Shown here in pieces: positions 1 to 7,743 of a stretch of DNA of 58,418 bases. The stretch lies in the NCBI RefSeq assembly GCF_001185345.1, contig NZ_KQ236743.1:502343-560760 (forward strand), read 5' to 3'. Position numbers and translations under genes: made by a program. Positions within the stretch are counted from its first letter, which is position 1; every line of letters starts with the position of its first letter. A model generated the notes under the pieces. It had not been told where the DNA came from and made no database searches. It was given only the letters and a program-made list of their open reading frames with translations. The stretch comes from Dorea sp. D27 (GTDB taxonomy: Bacteria; Bacillota; Clostridia; Lachnospirales; Lachnospiraceae).

Positions 1-137
1 TAGTGTATACAGCACATACAGTTTAAAACGTTGTATATTATCGTAGTTAAACGTTTGCAGCGAGGCGTACACGCCGTTGCTGCTGGAAGAGCCGGAGTCA
101 GGCAAGGGATGTTATCTCACATAACAGCCCTGTACCT
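1..137. repeat. Element A, left copy: dispersed structured repeat
   Basis: The first 137 bases recur at the right end of the window in the same orientation with 132 of 137 identical. Two hairpins can be drawn. One lies at about 57-83 (GCAGC...GCTGC outer stem, GGCG/CGCC inner stem). The second pairs 85-95 (GGAAGAGCCGG) with 142-152 (CCGGCTCTTCC), with an inner TGTTAT/ATAACA stem at about 110-123. So the element probably extends to about position 155 here, and the right copy is cut by the window edge. AAACGTT and AACGTTT near 27-56 form a further short inverted repeat. No ORF is convincing. Function is unknown; it could be a small RNA, a REP-like element or a recombination substrate. Confidence 0.8.
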
Positions 138-232
138 GATACCGGCTCTTCCTCATTATAATTCCATTTCGCCAAGGGTTTCAACTTGACGCATCTTTTA
201 TTCATATAGCCACACAAGCCAAATTCTTTCCG

Positions 233-490
233 GCCTCCAGTATTGTCACACAGCCGACCCCGCCCGTGCCAGTAAAGTAGATAGCCGCTGGGGAGGCAGG
301 GGGCAGATGCGAAGGTATAAGCGGAAGGGACGGAGAATCCTCACCAGATTCCTTAGCTTGTGGGATGAGAGCCGCTATCGGCGAACATTCCACAGGCTTA
401 GGAATCTGTGTGATAGTCGCAGTCCCGGACGCATCGCAGCATATGCCCCCTGCCTTCCCAGCGGCGCCCTGCTTCACTAAACCTACATTT
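233..490 (+). ncRNA. Element B, left copy: candidate structured RNA of unknown family
   Basis: A 27-nt arm at 284-310 pairs with 439-465: 25 Watson-Crick pairs, one G-U and one mismatch. It encloses a 128-nt core. The core aligns without gaps to the minus-strand copy at the right end, with 98 of 128 identical. It contains an invariant small hairpin GCCG-CTAT-CGGC at 371-382 and a second ATTCC/GGAAT hairpin at 387-405. Homology continues outward on both sides: CCAGTA, ACACAGCC and AGTAGATAG on the 5' side, and TTCACTAAACC and ACATTT on the 3' side. A weak outer helix, AGTAAAG with CTTCACT, is also possible. The only ORF here, on the minus strand, looks accidental. The strand is inferred from keeping both copies in register; transcription is not shown. 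Confidence 0.65.
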
Positions 491-565
491 GCGATACGGC
501 AATGCTGGACATAGGACGTAAAGAACGGTATCATTATGGTAAGAAAGTGACAGGAGGTTTTTGCT

Positions 566-1594
566 ATGGTACGGGATTTTGGTATTACGGAAAAGGGAGA
601 AAAAACGAGGTTATATGAACTGAGGAATGTTAACGGCATGACGGTTTGCGTAAGCGACTACGGCGCCACTGTCGTATCGGTAAATGTGCCGGGGCAAGAT
701 GGCAGGGTCAGAGACGTGGTGCTTGGTTATGACTGTGCCCGTGACTATGAAGCAGGAGGACAGTCGTTCGGGGCGACAGTAGGGAGAGTCGCCAACCGTA
801 TTGGCGGGGCGCGGTTTTCGCTGAATAATCAGACATACATACTTGTACAAAATGACAATGGCAATAACCTGCACAGTGGTCCTGATATATATAACCATCG
901 TCAGTGGGAAGTAGAAGAGGCGGATGAGAGGCATGCCGTATTTCATCTGTTCAGCCCGGATGGAGACCAGGGCTATCCTGGCAGCCTGGATATAACGGTA
1001 ACATACAGCCTGGATGACGGGAACGGACTAATGATTCACTATGAGGCGGAAGCGGAAGCGGATACGCTCGTAAACATGACAAACCACAGCTATTTTAATC
1101 TGAATGGACACGACTCGGGAGATGTGCTGGAACAGAAGCTGTGGCTGGAAGCAGATGCCTATACACGTGCGGACAGGGAGTCCATCCCCACCGGTGAGAT
1201 AGTGGATGTGGCTGGAACGCCTATGGATTTTCGTACCGGAAAACCGGTTGGCCGGGACATACAGGCAGATTATGAAGCCTTGAATTTTGCCGGAGGCTAT
1301 GACCACAACTGGGTGTTGAATGGCGGCGGTTTCCGGAAAGTGGGCGGCTTTTCATGTGAAGAGAGCGGCATCAGCATGTACATATATACGGATATGCCGG
1401 GGATGCAGGTGTACAGCGGTAATTTTCTTGCTCATGAACGTGGGAAAGAAGGGGCGCTTTATGAGAAGCACCAGGGCATTTGTTTTGAGACGCAGTATTT
1501 TCCCGATGCGGTGAATAAGGACAATTTTGTAAGCCCGATAGTAAAGGCTAAAGAAAAGGCGGTTTCTGACACATCTTACGTATTTGAGTTTTAA
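566..1594 (+). CDS. galM: Aldose 1-epimerase (mutarotase)
   Basis: Interconverts the alpha and beta anomers of free aldoses such as galactose and glucose in the cytoplasm, feeding the Leloir pathway. At 342 residues it has the normal length. The family active-site landmarks are visible: NNLHSGP with His103, TNHSYFNL with His174, and the C-terminal FETQYFPDA segment that carries the catalytic Glu. The start is supported by AGGAGG about 8 bases upstream. No gal genes adjoin it. The next gene downstream is separated by about 80 bases with no obvious terminator. The structured element B ends about 75 bases upstream, so a promoter may lie within or just after that element. Confidence 0.95.
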   Translation: MVRDFGITEKGEKTRLYELRNVNGMTVCVSDYGATVVSVNVPGQDGRVRDVVLGYDCARDYEAGGQSFGATVGRVANRIGGARFSLNNQTYILVQNDNGNNLHSGPDIYNHRQWEVEEADERHAVFHLFSPDGDQGYPGSLDITVTYSLDDGNGLMIHYEAEAEADTLVNMTNHSYFNLNGHDSGDVLEQKLWLEADAYTRADRESIPTGEIVDVAGTPMDFRTGKPVGRDIQADYEALNFAGGYDHNWVLNGGGFRKVGGFSCEESGISMYIYTDMPGMQVYSGNFLAHERGKEGALYEKHQGICFETQYFPDAVNKDNFVSPIVKAKEKAVSDTSYVFEF

Positions 1595-1677
1595 AGATTC
1601 AGAAAATTATAAGTATTTTTTCATAAAATATTTCTCCTTCTTGTGATAGAATGATATAGGATGAATGGAGAGATATT

Positions 1678-2346
1678 ATGGACAGAAGGATAGCGGAAGC
1701 AAGGCGCAGGAGGATGATCCAGCGTAATGTACGGCTCGGAATACTCGTGCTTGCCGTGCTTATTGTGCTGGTGGGGATACTCAGGATTGTAAAGCCGGCC
1801 TGGTTTACAGATGATTACATAGAGCTCAAGGGCAGCGATATCGACGCTTCCCGGCCGGACCTGGATGTGGAGCTGCTCACGGAGAACCCCTACTCAAGGC
1901 CGGGGACGAAGACGGACAAGATTAAAGGAATCGTCGTGCATTATACAGCCAATCCTGGTGCAACCGCCATGGATAACCGGAACTATTTTGAAGGGCTCAA
2001 GGACAGCCATGAGACGAAGGCAAGCAGTAATTTTATCGTAGGCCTGGAAGGTGAGATTGTCCAGTGTGTTCCGACGTGGGAAGTTGCCTATGCTTCTAAC
2101 AGCAGGAACAATGATACGGTGTCTATCGAGTGCTGCCATCCGGATGAGACAGGGAAGTTCAATGATGAGACGTATAAGTCCATGGTCCGGCTCTGTGCGT
2201 GGCTTTGCATGAAGTTTGACCTGGACAGCGAGAATGTCATTCGGCACTATGATGTAACGGAGAAGAACTGCCCGAAATATTTCGTGGAAAATGAAGATGC
2301 GTGGAAGCAGTTCCGGGCAGATGTGCAGGCAGCTATCGAAAAATAA
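1678..2346 (+). CDS. Membrane-anchored N-acetylmuramoyl-L-alanine amidase (Amidase_2/PGRP fold)
   Basis: A predicted zinc amidase that cleaves the bond between N-acetylmuramic acid and L-alanine in peptidoglycan. A basic N-terminus is followed by one transmembrane segment (about residues 19-38), which places the catalytic domain outside the cell. The amidase domain begins near residue 80. By comparison with T7 lysozyme and PGRP proteins, the zinc ligands are His88 (in VVHYTANP), His190 (in IRHYDVT) and Cys198 (in KNCPKYF). It is a single-gene unit followed by the thrS leader. Whether it serves vegetative growth or spore formation cannot be told from the sequence. Confidence 0.88.
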   Translation: MDRRIAEARRRRMIQRNVRLGILVLAVLIVLVGILRIVKPAWFTDDYIELKGSDIDASRPDLDVELLTENPYSRPGTKTDKIKGIVVHYTANPGATAMDNRNYFEGLKDSHETKASSNFIVGLEGEIVQCVPTWEVAYASNSRNNDTVSIECCHPDETGKFNDETYKSMVRLCAWLCMKFDLDSENVIRHYDVTEKNCPKYFVENEDAWKQFRADVQAAIEK

Positions 2347-2373
2347 AGAATCAAAAAATAATAGGAAAATGCG

Positions 2374-2401
2374 TTGACTTTTTATTATGTGTTGATATAA
2401 T
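2374..2401 (+). promoter_or_regulatory. Sigma-A-type promoter of thrS
   Basis: TTGACT at 2374-2379 and TATAAT at 2396-2401 are separated by 16 bases, just upstream of the T-box leader. Transcription should start near 2408. Confidence 0.8.
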
Positions 2402-2407
2402 GAGAGG

Positions 2408-2692
2408 TAGCTGGTATACAGCGATTAACATGAGAAAAGCAGAGACGGAAAAGAGTAATCTATCGGAGCCGTACAGAGAGAAAAACAATTGGTGGAAGTT
2501 TTTTATGGCAGAAGGCAGATGAAAACCATTCCTGAGCTGTGATGCTGAACCGACAGTAAGCATTGCCGTATTCCTGCGTTAAGGGATAGGATTTGTGAGA
2601 GTCTGAAGTGAAAAGTTAAGGTGGAACCGTGCAGCAATCAGATGCACCCTTAAACGGACAGCGTAGGCAGTCTGTTTTGGGTGCTTTTCTTA
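2408..2692 (+). promoter_or_regulatory. T-box leader (threonine) with intrinsic terminator
   Basis: A long untranslated leader ends in the T-box sequence AAGGTGGAACCGTGC (about 2619-2633), which matches the conserved core that pairs with the uncharged tRNA acceptor end. It is followed by a terminator: GCACCC at 2644-2649 pairs with GGGTGC at 2679-2684 and a short T-run follows. This layout is the standard T-box switch, in which uncharged tRNA-Thr stabilises the antiterminator so that thrS is read. An ACC threonine triplet at 2549-2551 is a candidate specifier, but I could not fold stem I with enough certainty to assign it. Confidence 0.9.
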
Positions 2693-2772
2693 TGTTAGAG
2701 GAAATTTCACTGCCCAAAGCAAATTTATTTCCTAAAGCAAAATAAACAATAAGGTGAAAGGAGCATAACAAG

Positions 2773-4524
2773 ATGAAAGTAAGTATGAGAGACGGATCCG
2801 TGCAGGATCTGGCATTTGCAGATGAAGTGGGACAGGAGGCGTTCCGCCACACGACATCCCATATCCTGGCTCAGGCCGTAAAGCGTCTGTACCCGGATAC
2901 GAAGCTGGCAATCGGGCCGGCCATCAAAGACGGCTATTATTATGATTTTGAATTCAGCTTTCCATTTACGACAGAACATCTGGCTGAGGTAGAGAAGGAG
3001 ATGCGCAGGATCGTCAAGGAATCCCTACCGCTTGAGAGAAGTGTCGTAAGCCGTGAAGAAGCACTGAAGCTGATGGAAGAAAGAGGAGAGACGTATAAGA
3101 CAGAGATGATTCAGGATCTTCCGGACGAGGAAGAAATCAGCCTTTACCGGCAGGGAGAGTTTGTGGACTTTTGTGCAGGCCCTCACGTGTCTAACACGAG
3201 CGTCATCAAAGCGTTCAAGCTCCAGAGCGTGGCAGGGGCTTACTGGCACGGAGATGAGAACAAACAGATGCTCACAAGAATCTATGGGACATCTTTCCCG
3301 AAAGCGGACGAGCTGGATGCATACCTGAAGAGGATGGAAGAAGCGCGGCTGCGTGACCACAGAAAACTAGGAAAAGAATTGGGGCTGTTTGCTATTATGG
3401 ATGAAGGCCCCGGCTTTCCATTTTTCCTGCCAAAGGGGATGGTGCTCAAGAACCTGCTTATTGATTACTGGAGACAGCTGCATCTGAGAGAAGGATATGT
3501 GGAAATCTCTACACCTATTATCTTATCCAGACACCTGTGGGAGAATTCAGGGCATTGGGACCACTATAAAGATAATATGTACACGACAGTCATCGATGAC
3601 GAGGATTATGCGGTGAAACCGATGAACTGTCCGGGTGGGATGCTCGTATACAAAGTAGAGCCACGATCTTATAAAGACCTTCCGATGCGGGTGGGTGAGC
3701 TCGGACTCGTACACCGCCACGAGAAGTCAGGACAGCTTCACGGTCTCATGCGTGTGCGCTGTTTCACCCAGGATGATGCTCATATCTTTATGACTGAAGA
3801 TCAGATAAGGGATGAGATCAAAGGGGTGGCAAGGCTGATTGACGAAGTGTACTCCAAATTTGGATTCAAATACCATGTGGAACTGTCTACGAGACCAGAA
3901 AACAGCATGGGGAGCGATGCAGACTGGGAGATGGCAACAGAAGGCTTAAGAGGGGCTCTGGAAGAGCTTGGGGTAGATTATGTGGTTAATGAAGGCGATG
4001 GCGCATTCTACGGCCCTAAGATCGACTTCCATCTGGAAGATTCTATCGGACGGACATGGCAGTGCGGAACGATTCAGCTTGACTTCCAGATGCCGCAGAG
4101 GTTTGAGCTTGAGTATACAGGCGCCGACGGTGAAAAGCACAGGCCGATTATGATACACCGGGTTGCTTTCGGTTCCATTGAACGTTTTATCGGTATCCTT
4201 ATCGAGCATTACGCGGGCAAGTTCCCGACATGGCTGGCGCCGGTACAGGTGAAGGTCCTGCCGGTATCCGACAAGTTTGCCGACTATGCACAGAAGGTGA
4301 CGGACGAGCTGAAGGAAGCCGGAATCCGTGTAGAACTCGACAGCAGAAGCGAGAAGCTCGGCTATAAGATTCGAGAGGCACAGATGCAGAAAGTACCTTA
4401 CATGGTAATTGTGGGAGAGAAAGAGGTTGCCGAGAATGTCGTATCCGTCAGAAAGCGCGACGAGGGAGATATCGGAAGTATGGAGCTGAAGGCATTTGCA
4501 GATAAAGTGCTGGAAGATAAATAA
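2773..4524 (+). CDS. thrS: Threonine-tRNA ligase lacking the N-terminal TGS domain
   Basis: Charges tRNA-Thr. At 583 residues it is about 60 shorter than the E. coli enzyme, and the missing part is the N-terminal TGS domain. It begins directly with the editing domain, whose HTTSH motif (His26, His30) and DFCAGPH motif are present. The class II catalytic core is intact, with the zinc-site CPGGM, motif 2 around RCFTQDDAH and motif 3 around HRVAFGSIERF. A C-terminal anticodon-binding domain follows. AAAGGAG lies about 10 bases before the ATG. TGS-less ThrRS of this length is common in this bacterial family, so this is not a truncation. Expression is controlled by the upstream T-box. Confidence 0.96.
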   Translation: MKVSMRDGSVQDLAFADEVGQEAFRHTTSHILAQAVKRLYPDTKLAIGPAIKDGYYYDFEFSFPFTTEHLAEVEKEMRRIVKESLPLERSVVSREEALKLMEERGETYKTEMIQDLPDEEEISLYRQGEFVDFCAGPHVSNTSVIKAFKLQSVAGAYWHGDENKQMLTRIYGTSFPKADELDAYLKRMEEARLRDHRKLGKELGLFAIMDEGPGFPFFLPKGMVLKNLLIDYWRQLHLREGYVEISTPIILSRHLWENSGHWDHYKDNMYTTVIDDEDYAVKPMNCPGGMLVYKVEPRSYKDLPMRVGELGLVHRHEKSGQLHGLMRVRCFTQDDAHIFMTEDQIRDEIKGVARLIDEVYSKFGFKYHVELSTRPENSMGSDADWEMATEGLRGALEELGVDYVVNEGDGAFYGPKIDFHLEDSIGRTWQCGTIQLDFQMPQRFELEYTGADGEKHRPIMIHRVAFGSIERFIGILIEHYAGKFPTWLAPVQVKVLPVSDKFADYAQKVTDELKEAGIRVELDSRSEKLGYKIREAQMQKVPYMVIVGEKEVAENVVSVRKRDEGDIGSMELKAFADKVLEDK

Positions 4525-4531
4525 AAAATAA

Positions 4532-4585
4532 AAAAGGAAATGGGGACGGGGTTTTTTTCAAAAAACCCCGTCCCCATTTCCTTTT
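4532..4585. repeat. Perfect 26-bp palindrome between convergent genes (GGGGACGGGG type), bidirectional terminator
   Basis: Arms 4532-4557 and 4560-4585 are perfectly complementary around a 2-base loop, with a GGGGACGGGG core and A/T tracts that give a T-run on either strand. It sits between thrS and the convergent flavoenzyme gene, so it should terminate both. Palindromes with this core are typical REP-like elements mobilised by RAYT (Y1) transposases in other Firmicutes. No such transposase is in the window. Confidence 0.8.
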
Positions 4586-4604
4586 AACCTGTCCCTGATT
4601 CGCT

Positions 4605-6605
4605 TTATAAGTATCCGAGCTGTTCCAGTGTGTTGAGAACCATATGCCTGCCAGCGTCAGTTCCGTCGATGATTCTTCTGGCACGGACAGAGTCGCCGAT
4701 GTTGAGAAGTGCCGTATCCTCATCTTCAAAGGCTCTGGTGAGCGATTCCCAGATGGGGGCGTGGGCTTTCATGCCGAGGCAGACGAAACCGTAGTCGAAC
4801 GGAAGCTCTTCCTCTCTGCCGTCTCGCTCCACGATGAAGGAGTGGGGATTGACTTTCTTAAGTGCGGTGTTTACGAGCTGCGTCACATTATGCTTCTCTA
4901 TGCACTCTTTCATGGAAGAGGCAGAGGAGGCGTCCAGGCCGCTGCCGATAGCAGGCATCATCTCTATGATGGTCGTGTCTGCGCCGCGGGGGGCGAAGAA
5001 TTCTACTACGTCAAGCCCGACGGCTCCGCCTCCGATTACGATGACGCTCCTGCCGGACATGTCTTCCGGATAACTGTCGATATTGTGGATAAGATCCAAA
5101 ATCGAGTACACATCCGATTGCTTGTCCGCAAGACTCTCATGCAGGCCGTCAATTGGAGGAAGAAGCGGTACGGAGCCGGTAGCGTTTACAACGAGGTCAG
5201 GCTGGAAGGACCTGATAATATCGGCAGAGGCGTCCACCCCGGTTTTGACGGTCAGGTTATCAAGTCCTGCCGCGCGGTGCTCAAGATAGTCAGGGAAGTC
5301 GGCAAGCCGCTTTTTGGCGGGAATCTTAGAGATTTCCACGGAGAGCCCGCCTATGTGGTCCTGCCTTTCCAGAAGCGTTACGTTACAGCCTGTCTCAGCC
5401 GCGGTACAGGCAGCCTCCAGCCCGGCGGTTCCCGCACCGGCGACGACTACGTTGCAAGGTCTTCTTACTTTCTGTCTCTTATAAGCTTCGCCTCCGGTCA
5501 CATCGGGATTAATCGTACAGCGCAGCGGCCGGTTGCCGCCGATGCGGTTGCCGACGCAGCCCACATTGCAGGAAATGCATTTACGGATACTGCCTGTGTC
5601 GCCCTGCCTTGCCTTGCTGCACCAGTCAGGGTCCGCGATAAGGCCGCGCCCGATTCCGATAAGGTCTGCATCTCCCCTAACCAGTATGTCTTCCGCAACC
5701 TGCGGGCTCCGGATGTTGCCGATAGCGATGGTCGGCTTGTGGAACTTTTCACGGACCGCCCTGGCCATGTAGGAGCGCCAGCCATCCACCAGGTAGTTGG
5801 CATCAATCTGGTACTGGATGGACGGATTCAGCGCAGCTGAGGTGTCAAAGAGATCTACGCCGTCATTCAGGAATTCCAAATATTCAAGGCAGTCATCGAT
5901 CGTATTGCCACCCTCCACGAGTTCATCCACGCTGAGCCGCAGAGAGACAGGAACATGTGGCCCGGCAGCAGAGCGGACCTCATCTATGACCATCCGGCAG
6001 AAGCGGGCGCGGTTCCTGGCACAGCCCCCGAACTCGTCTGTCCTGTCGTTCATCGTTGGCGAAAGGAACTGGCTGATCAGGTAGGAGTGCCCTGCATGGA
6101 TTTCTACCAGGTCAAATCCCGCGTTGACCGCCCGCCTTGCGGCGGCACCGTAGTCTGCGGCGATGCTTTCTAGCTCTTCCCTGGACAGCGGCCTGGGGCA
6201 TTCGCCGCCTTGTTTGGATGGCAGGACGGAAGCGGAGACAGGCTGCACGCCCGTGCGGGCTGACATGGCGGAAGCACCTGCATGGTTGAGCTGAATCCCC
6301 ATACATGCGCCGTGTCTGTGACAGGCTTCCGTCAGTTTGAAAAGCCGGGGGATATAGCAGTCTTTGTCTATGCGCAGCTGTGTCGTTCCGTTGGAACCTT
6401 CCGGATATTTTACACAGATATTTTCCACAAGGATAAGCCCTGTACCACCCTTTGCCCGAAGCTCATAATATCTGATGTGTTCATCGCTCAAGTTACCGTC
6501 ATGTTCCGCCAGGTTGCTGCCCATGGGCATCATGACAACGCGGTTTTTCATCGTCATCCCTCTGATAGAGAGTGGGGAAAACAAGTGCTTAAAATTATTT
6601 TTCAT
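4605..6605 (-). CDS. FeS flavoenzyme of the Old Yellow Enzyme / 2,4-dienoyl-CoA reductase / enoate reductase family
   Basis: A 666-residue NAD(P)H-dependent reductase expected to reduce an activated C=C bond. Residues 1 to about 330 form the FMN-binding TIM barrel (NRVVMMPMGSN near the N-terminus; NHAG and EIHAGHSYL active-site segments). A CISCNVGC motif and a later Cys in PLRC form the 4Fe-4S ligand set. The C-terminal half binds FAD and NAD(P) (VVVAGAGTAGLEAA and VIVIGGGAVGLDVVEF). Relatives include FadH, FldZ-type enoate reductases and the bile-acid enzymes BaiCD/BaiH; the substrate cannot be told from sequence. I chose the Met at 6605 because GGAGG lies 7-8 bases upstream of it. An in-frame ATG five codons earlier overlaps that site. 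It is divergent from a LysR regulator. Confidence 0.88.
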   Translation of the reverse strand: MKNNFKHLFSPLSIRGMTMKNRVVMMPMGSNLAEHDGNLSDEHIRYYELRAKGGTGLILVENICVKYPEGSNGTTQLRIDKDCYIPRLFKLTEACHRHGACMGIQLNHAGASAMSARTGVQPVSASVLPSKQGGECPRPLSREELESIAADYGAAARRAVNAGFDLVEIHAGHSYLISQFLSPTMNDRTDEFGGCARNRARFCRMVIDEVRSAAGPHVPVSLRLSVDELVEGGNTIDDCLEYLEFLNDGVDLFDTSAALNPSIQYQIDANYLVDGWRSYMARAVREKFHKPTIAIGNIRSPQVAEDILVRGDADLIGIGRGLIADPDWCSKARQGDTGSIRKCISCNVGCVGNRIGGNRPLRCTINPDVTGGEAYKRQKVRRPCNVVVAGAGTAGLEAACTAAETGCNVTLLERQDHIGGLSVEISKIPAKKRLADFPDYLEHRAAGLDNLTVKTGVDASADIIRSFQPDLVVNATGSVPLLPPIDGLHESLADKQSDVYSILDLIHNIDSYPEDMSGRSVIVIGGGAVGLDVVEFFAPRGADTTIIEMMPAIGSGLDASSASSMKECIEKHNVTQLVNTALKKVNPHSFIVERDGREEELPFDYGFVCLGMKAHAPIWESLTRAFEDEDTALLNIGDSVRARRIIDGTDAGRHMVLNTLEQLGYL

Positions 6606-6765
6606 CTTAACATCCTCCATTGTTTAAACTATCGTTCGTCACTGTTCTATAGTTGGATTATAAGATATTGTTAAAGATAAAACAAATTCATGTTTTTGTA
6701 TTGTTTAATAGATATGTTCTATGAATTGTGATATGATTGTAAAAAATAGACAAAGGAGGCAGAAC
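6606..6765. promoter_or_regulatory. Divergent promoter region shared by the flavoenzyme and LysR genes
   Basis: This AT-rich spacer should hold both promoters and the LysR binding sites. Two short motifs each occur twice: TTGTTTAA (about 6620 and 6701) and TGTTCTAT (6643 and 6715). A weak ACAAA-N8-TTTGT inverted repeat lies at 6682-6699, the loose form expected for a LysR site. None is strong enough alone to name as the operator. Confidence 0.4.
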
Positions 6766-7656
6766 ATGAATTTGAATCAATTGCACTACTTTGTTACACT
6801 TGCACATATGGAGCACTATACAAATGCTGCCCAAAAGCTGTCAATTACGCAGCCCAGCCTGAGCCACGCCATATCATCTCTGGAACTCGAACTCGGTACA
6901 AGCCTGTTTGAACGACAAGGCAGGAATGTAGCCCTTACCAAATACGGGAGGCTTTTTATGGAATACGCCGAAGAGGCGCTCGATATACTGGATGCAGGAA
7001 TCAAGAAGACGAAGGCCATGACGAGTGAAAAGAGCGGAAAAGTCGACATCGGTTACATATATACGCAGGGTAGTGAGTTCATCCCTGAGATAGTATCCGG
7101 CTTTCTGGAGTCAAACAGGGACAAGAAGGTAGACTTTGGCTTCAGTAATGGTATCACGAAGGAAATCGTACAGGGCGTAAAAGAAGAAAAGTATGACATC
7201 GGTTTCTGCTCGATGGCATCGGGGGAAAAAGAGCTGGAATTCACCCCTGTGTCGCAGGAAAAGCTCGTTGCGGCCGTACCGCCGGGACATCCGCTGGCAG
7301 GCAGGAAGAAAGCAAGCTTTGAGGAGATTGCCTCATACCCTCAGATATTCTTCAATAAAGGGAGCGGCCTGCGCGGCGTCATCAGCCAGATATTCAGAGA
7401 TTACGGAATGAAGCCGGATATCGTCTATACCGTGGACGAGGACAGTGCCATGGTCGGGCTTGTGGCGAGAGGGTTCGGCGTCTGTATCGTGCCGGATGCG
7501 GCTACGGTGCGCAGCATGAAGGCCTCCTTCCTGGAGATAGAGAACCTTGACTACCGGAGGTTCATCTATATGGTGACGCTGAAAAACAAGTACCAGGCCC
7601 CTATCGCCAGGCTGTTTGCGGAATACGTAAAAGACTATTACAGCCTGAAAAAATAA
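6766..7656 (+). CDS. LysR-family transcriptional regulator
   Basis: A 296-residue DNA-binding regulator. Residues 1-60 form the winged helix-turn-helix (YFVTLAHMEHYTNAAQKL and SQPSLSHAIS-like segments) and the rest is a periplasmic-binding-protein-like effector domain, full length for the family. The start at 6766 is set by AAAGGAGG about 8 bases upstream; an earlier in-frame ATG at 6721 precedes that site and would place it inside the gene. Divergent orientation makes the neighbouring OYE-type reductase its likely target, with the reductase's substrate or product as the likely effector. That is inference from gene order. Confidence 0.92.
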   Translation: MNLNQLHYFVTLAHMEHYTNAAQKLSITQPSLSHAISSLELELGTSLFERQGRNVALTKYGRLFMEYAEEALDILDAGIKKTKAMTSEKSGKVDIGYIYTQGSEFIPEIVSGFLESNRDKKVDFGFSNGITKEIVQGVKEEKYDIGFCSMASGEKELEFTPVSQEKLVAAVPPGHPLAGRKKASFEEIASYPQIFFNKGSGLRGVISQIFRDYGMKPDIVYTVDEDSAMVGLVARGFGVCIVPDAATVRSMKASFLEIENLDYRRFIYMVTLKNKYQAPIARLFAEYVKDYYSLKK

Positions 7657-7666
7657 AGTATAATTG

Positions 7667-7695
7667 TTGCGCTGTACCGGGAAAATTGATATAAT
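7667..7695 (+). promoter_or_regulatory. Promoter of the chorismate mutase-shikimate kinase gene
   Basis: TTGCGC at 7667-7672 and TATAAT at 7690-7695 are separated by 17 bases. The -35 is weak and the -10 perfect. Confidence 0.6.
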
Positions 7696-7743
7696 ATATC
7701 GGTGTGAAAACGGATTAGTATAAAACAGGAGAGAAAAAATAAT

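Noticed and set aside
233..490. Element B as a group I intron (ATAGTC resembles the S segment)
   Set aside because: No matching GACTA-type R segment for P7 and no P3-P8 core or interrupted gene.
233..490. Element B as a MITE or IS end
   Set aside because: Arm sequences differ between copies while pairing is kept; a transposase would demand conserved ends. No transposase or target duplication is seen. Not fully excluded.
233..490. Element B as integron attC, RNase P, tmRNA or 6S RNA
   Set aside because: No R'/R'' core sites or integrase; no GAGGAAAGTCC or ACAGAAA-type RNase P motifs; no tRNA-like domain; two copies with a strongly conserved core do not fit 6S.
202..639. 145-codon ORF on the minus strand across element B and the galM start
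   Set aside because: Lies over the covarying stem, has no ribosome-binding site, low-complexity composition and overlaps galM; the right copy of the element does not preserve the frame.
4644..5840. 398-codon plus-strand ORF opposite the flavoenzyme
   Set aside because: Shadow of a GC-rich coding strand; no start signal and the minus-strand protein is clearly real.
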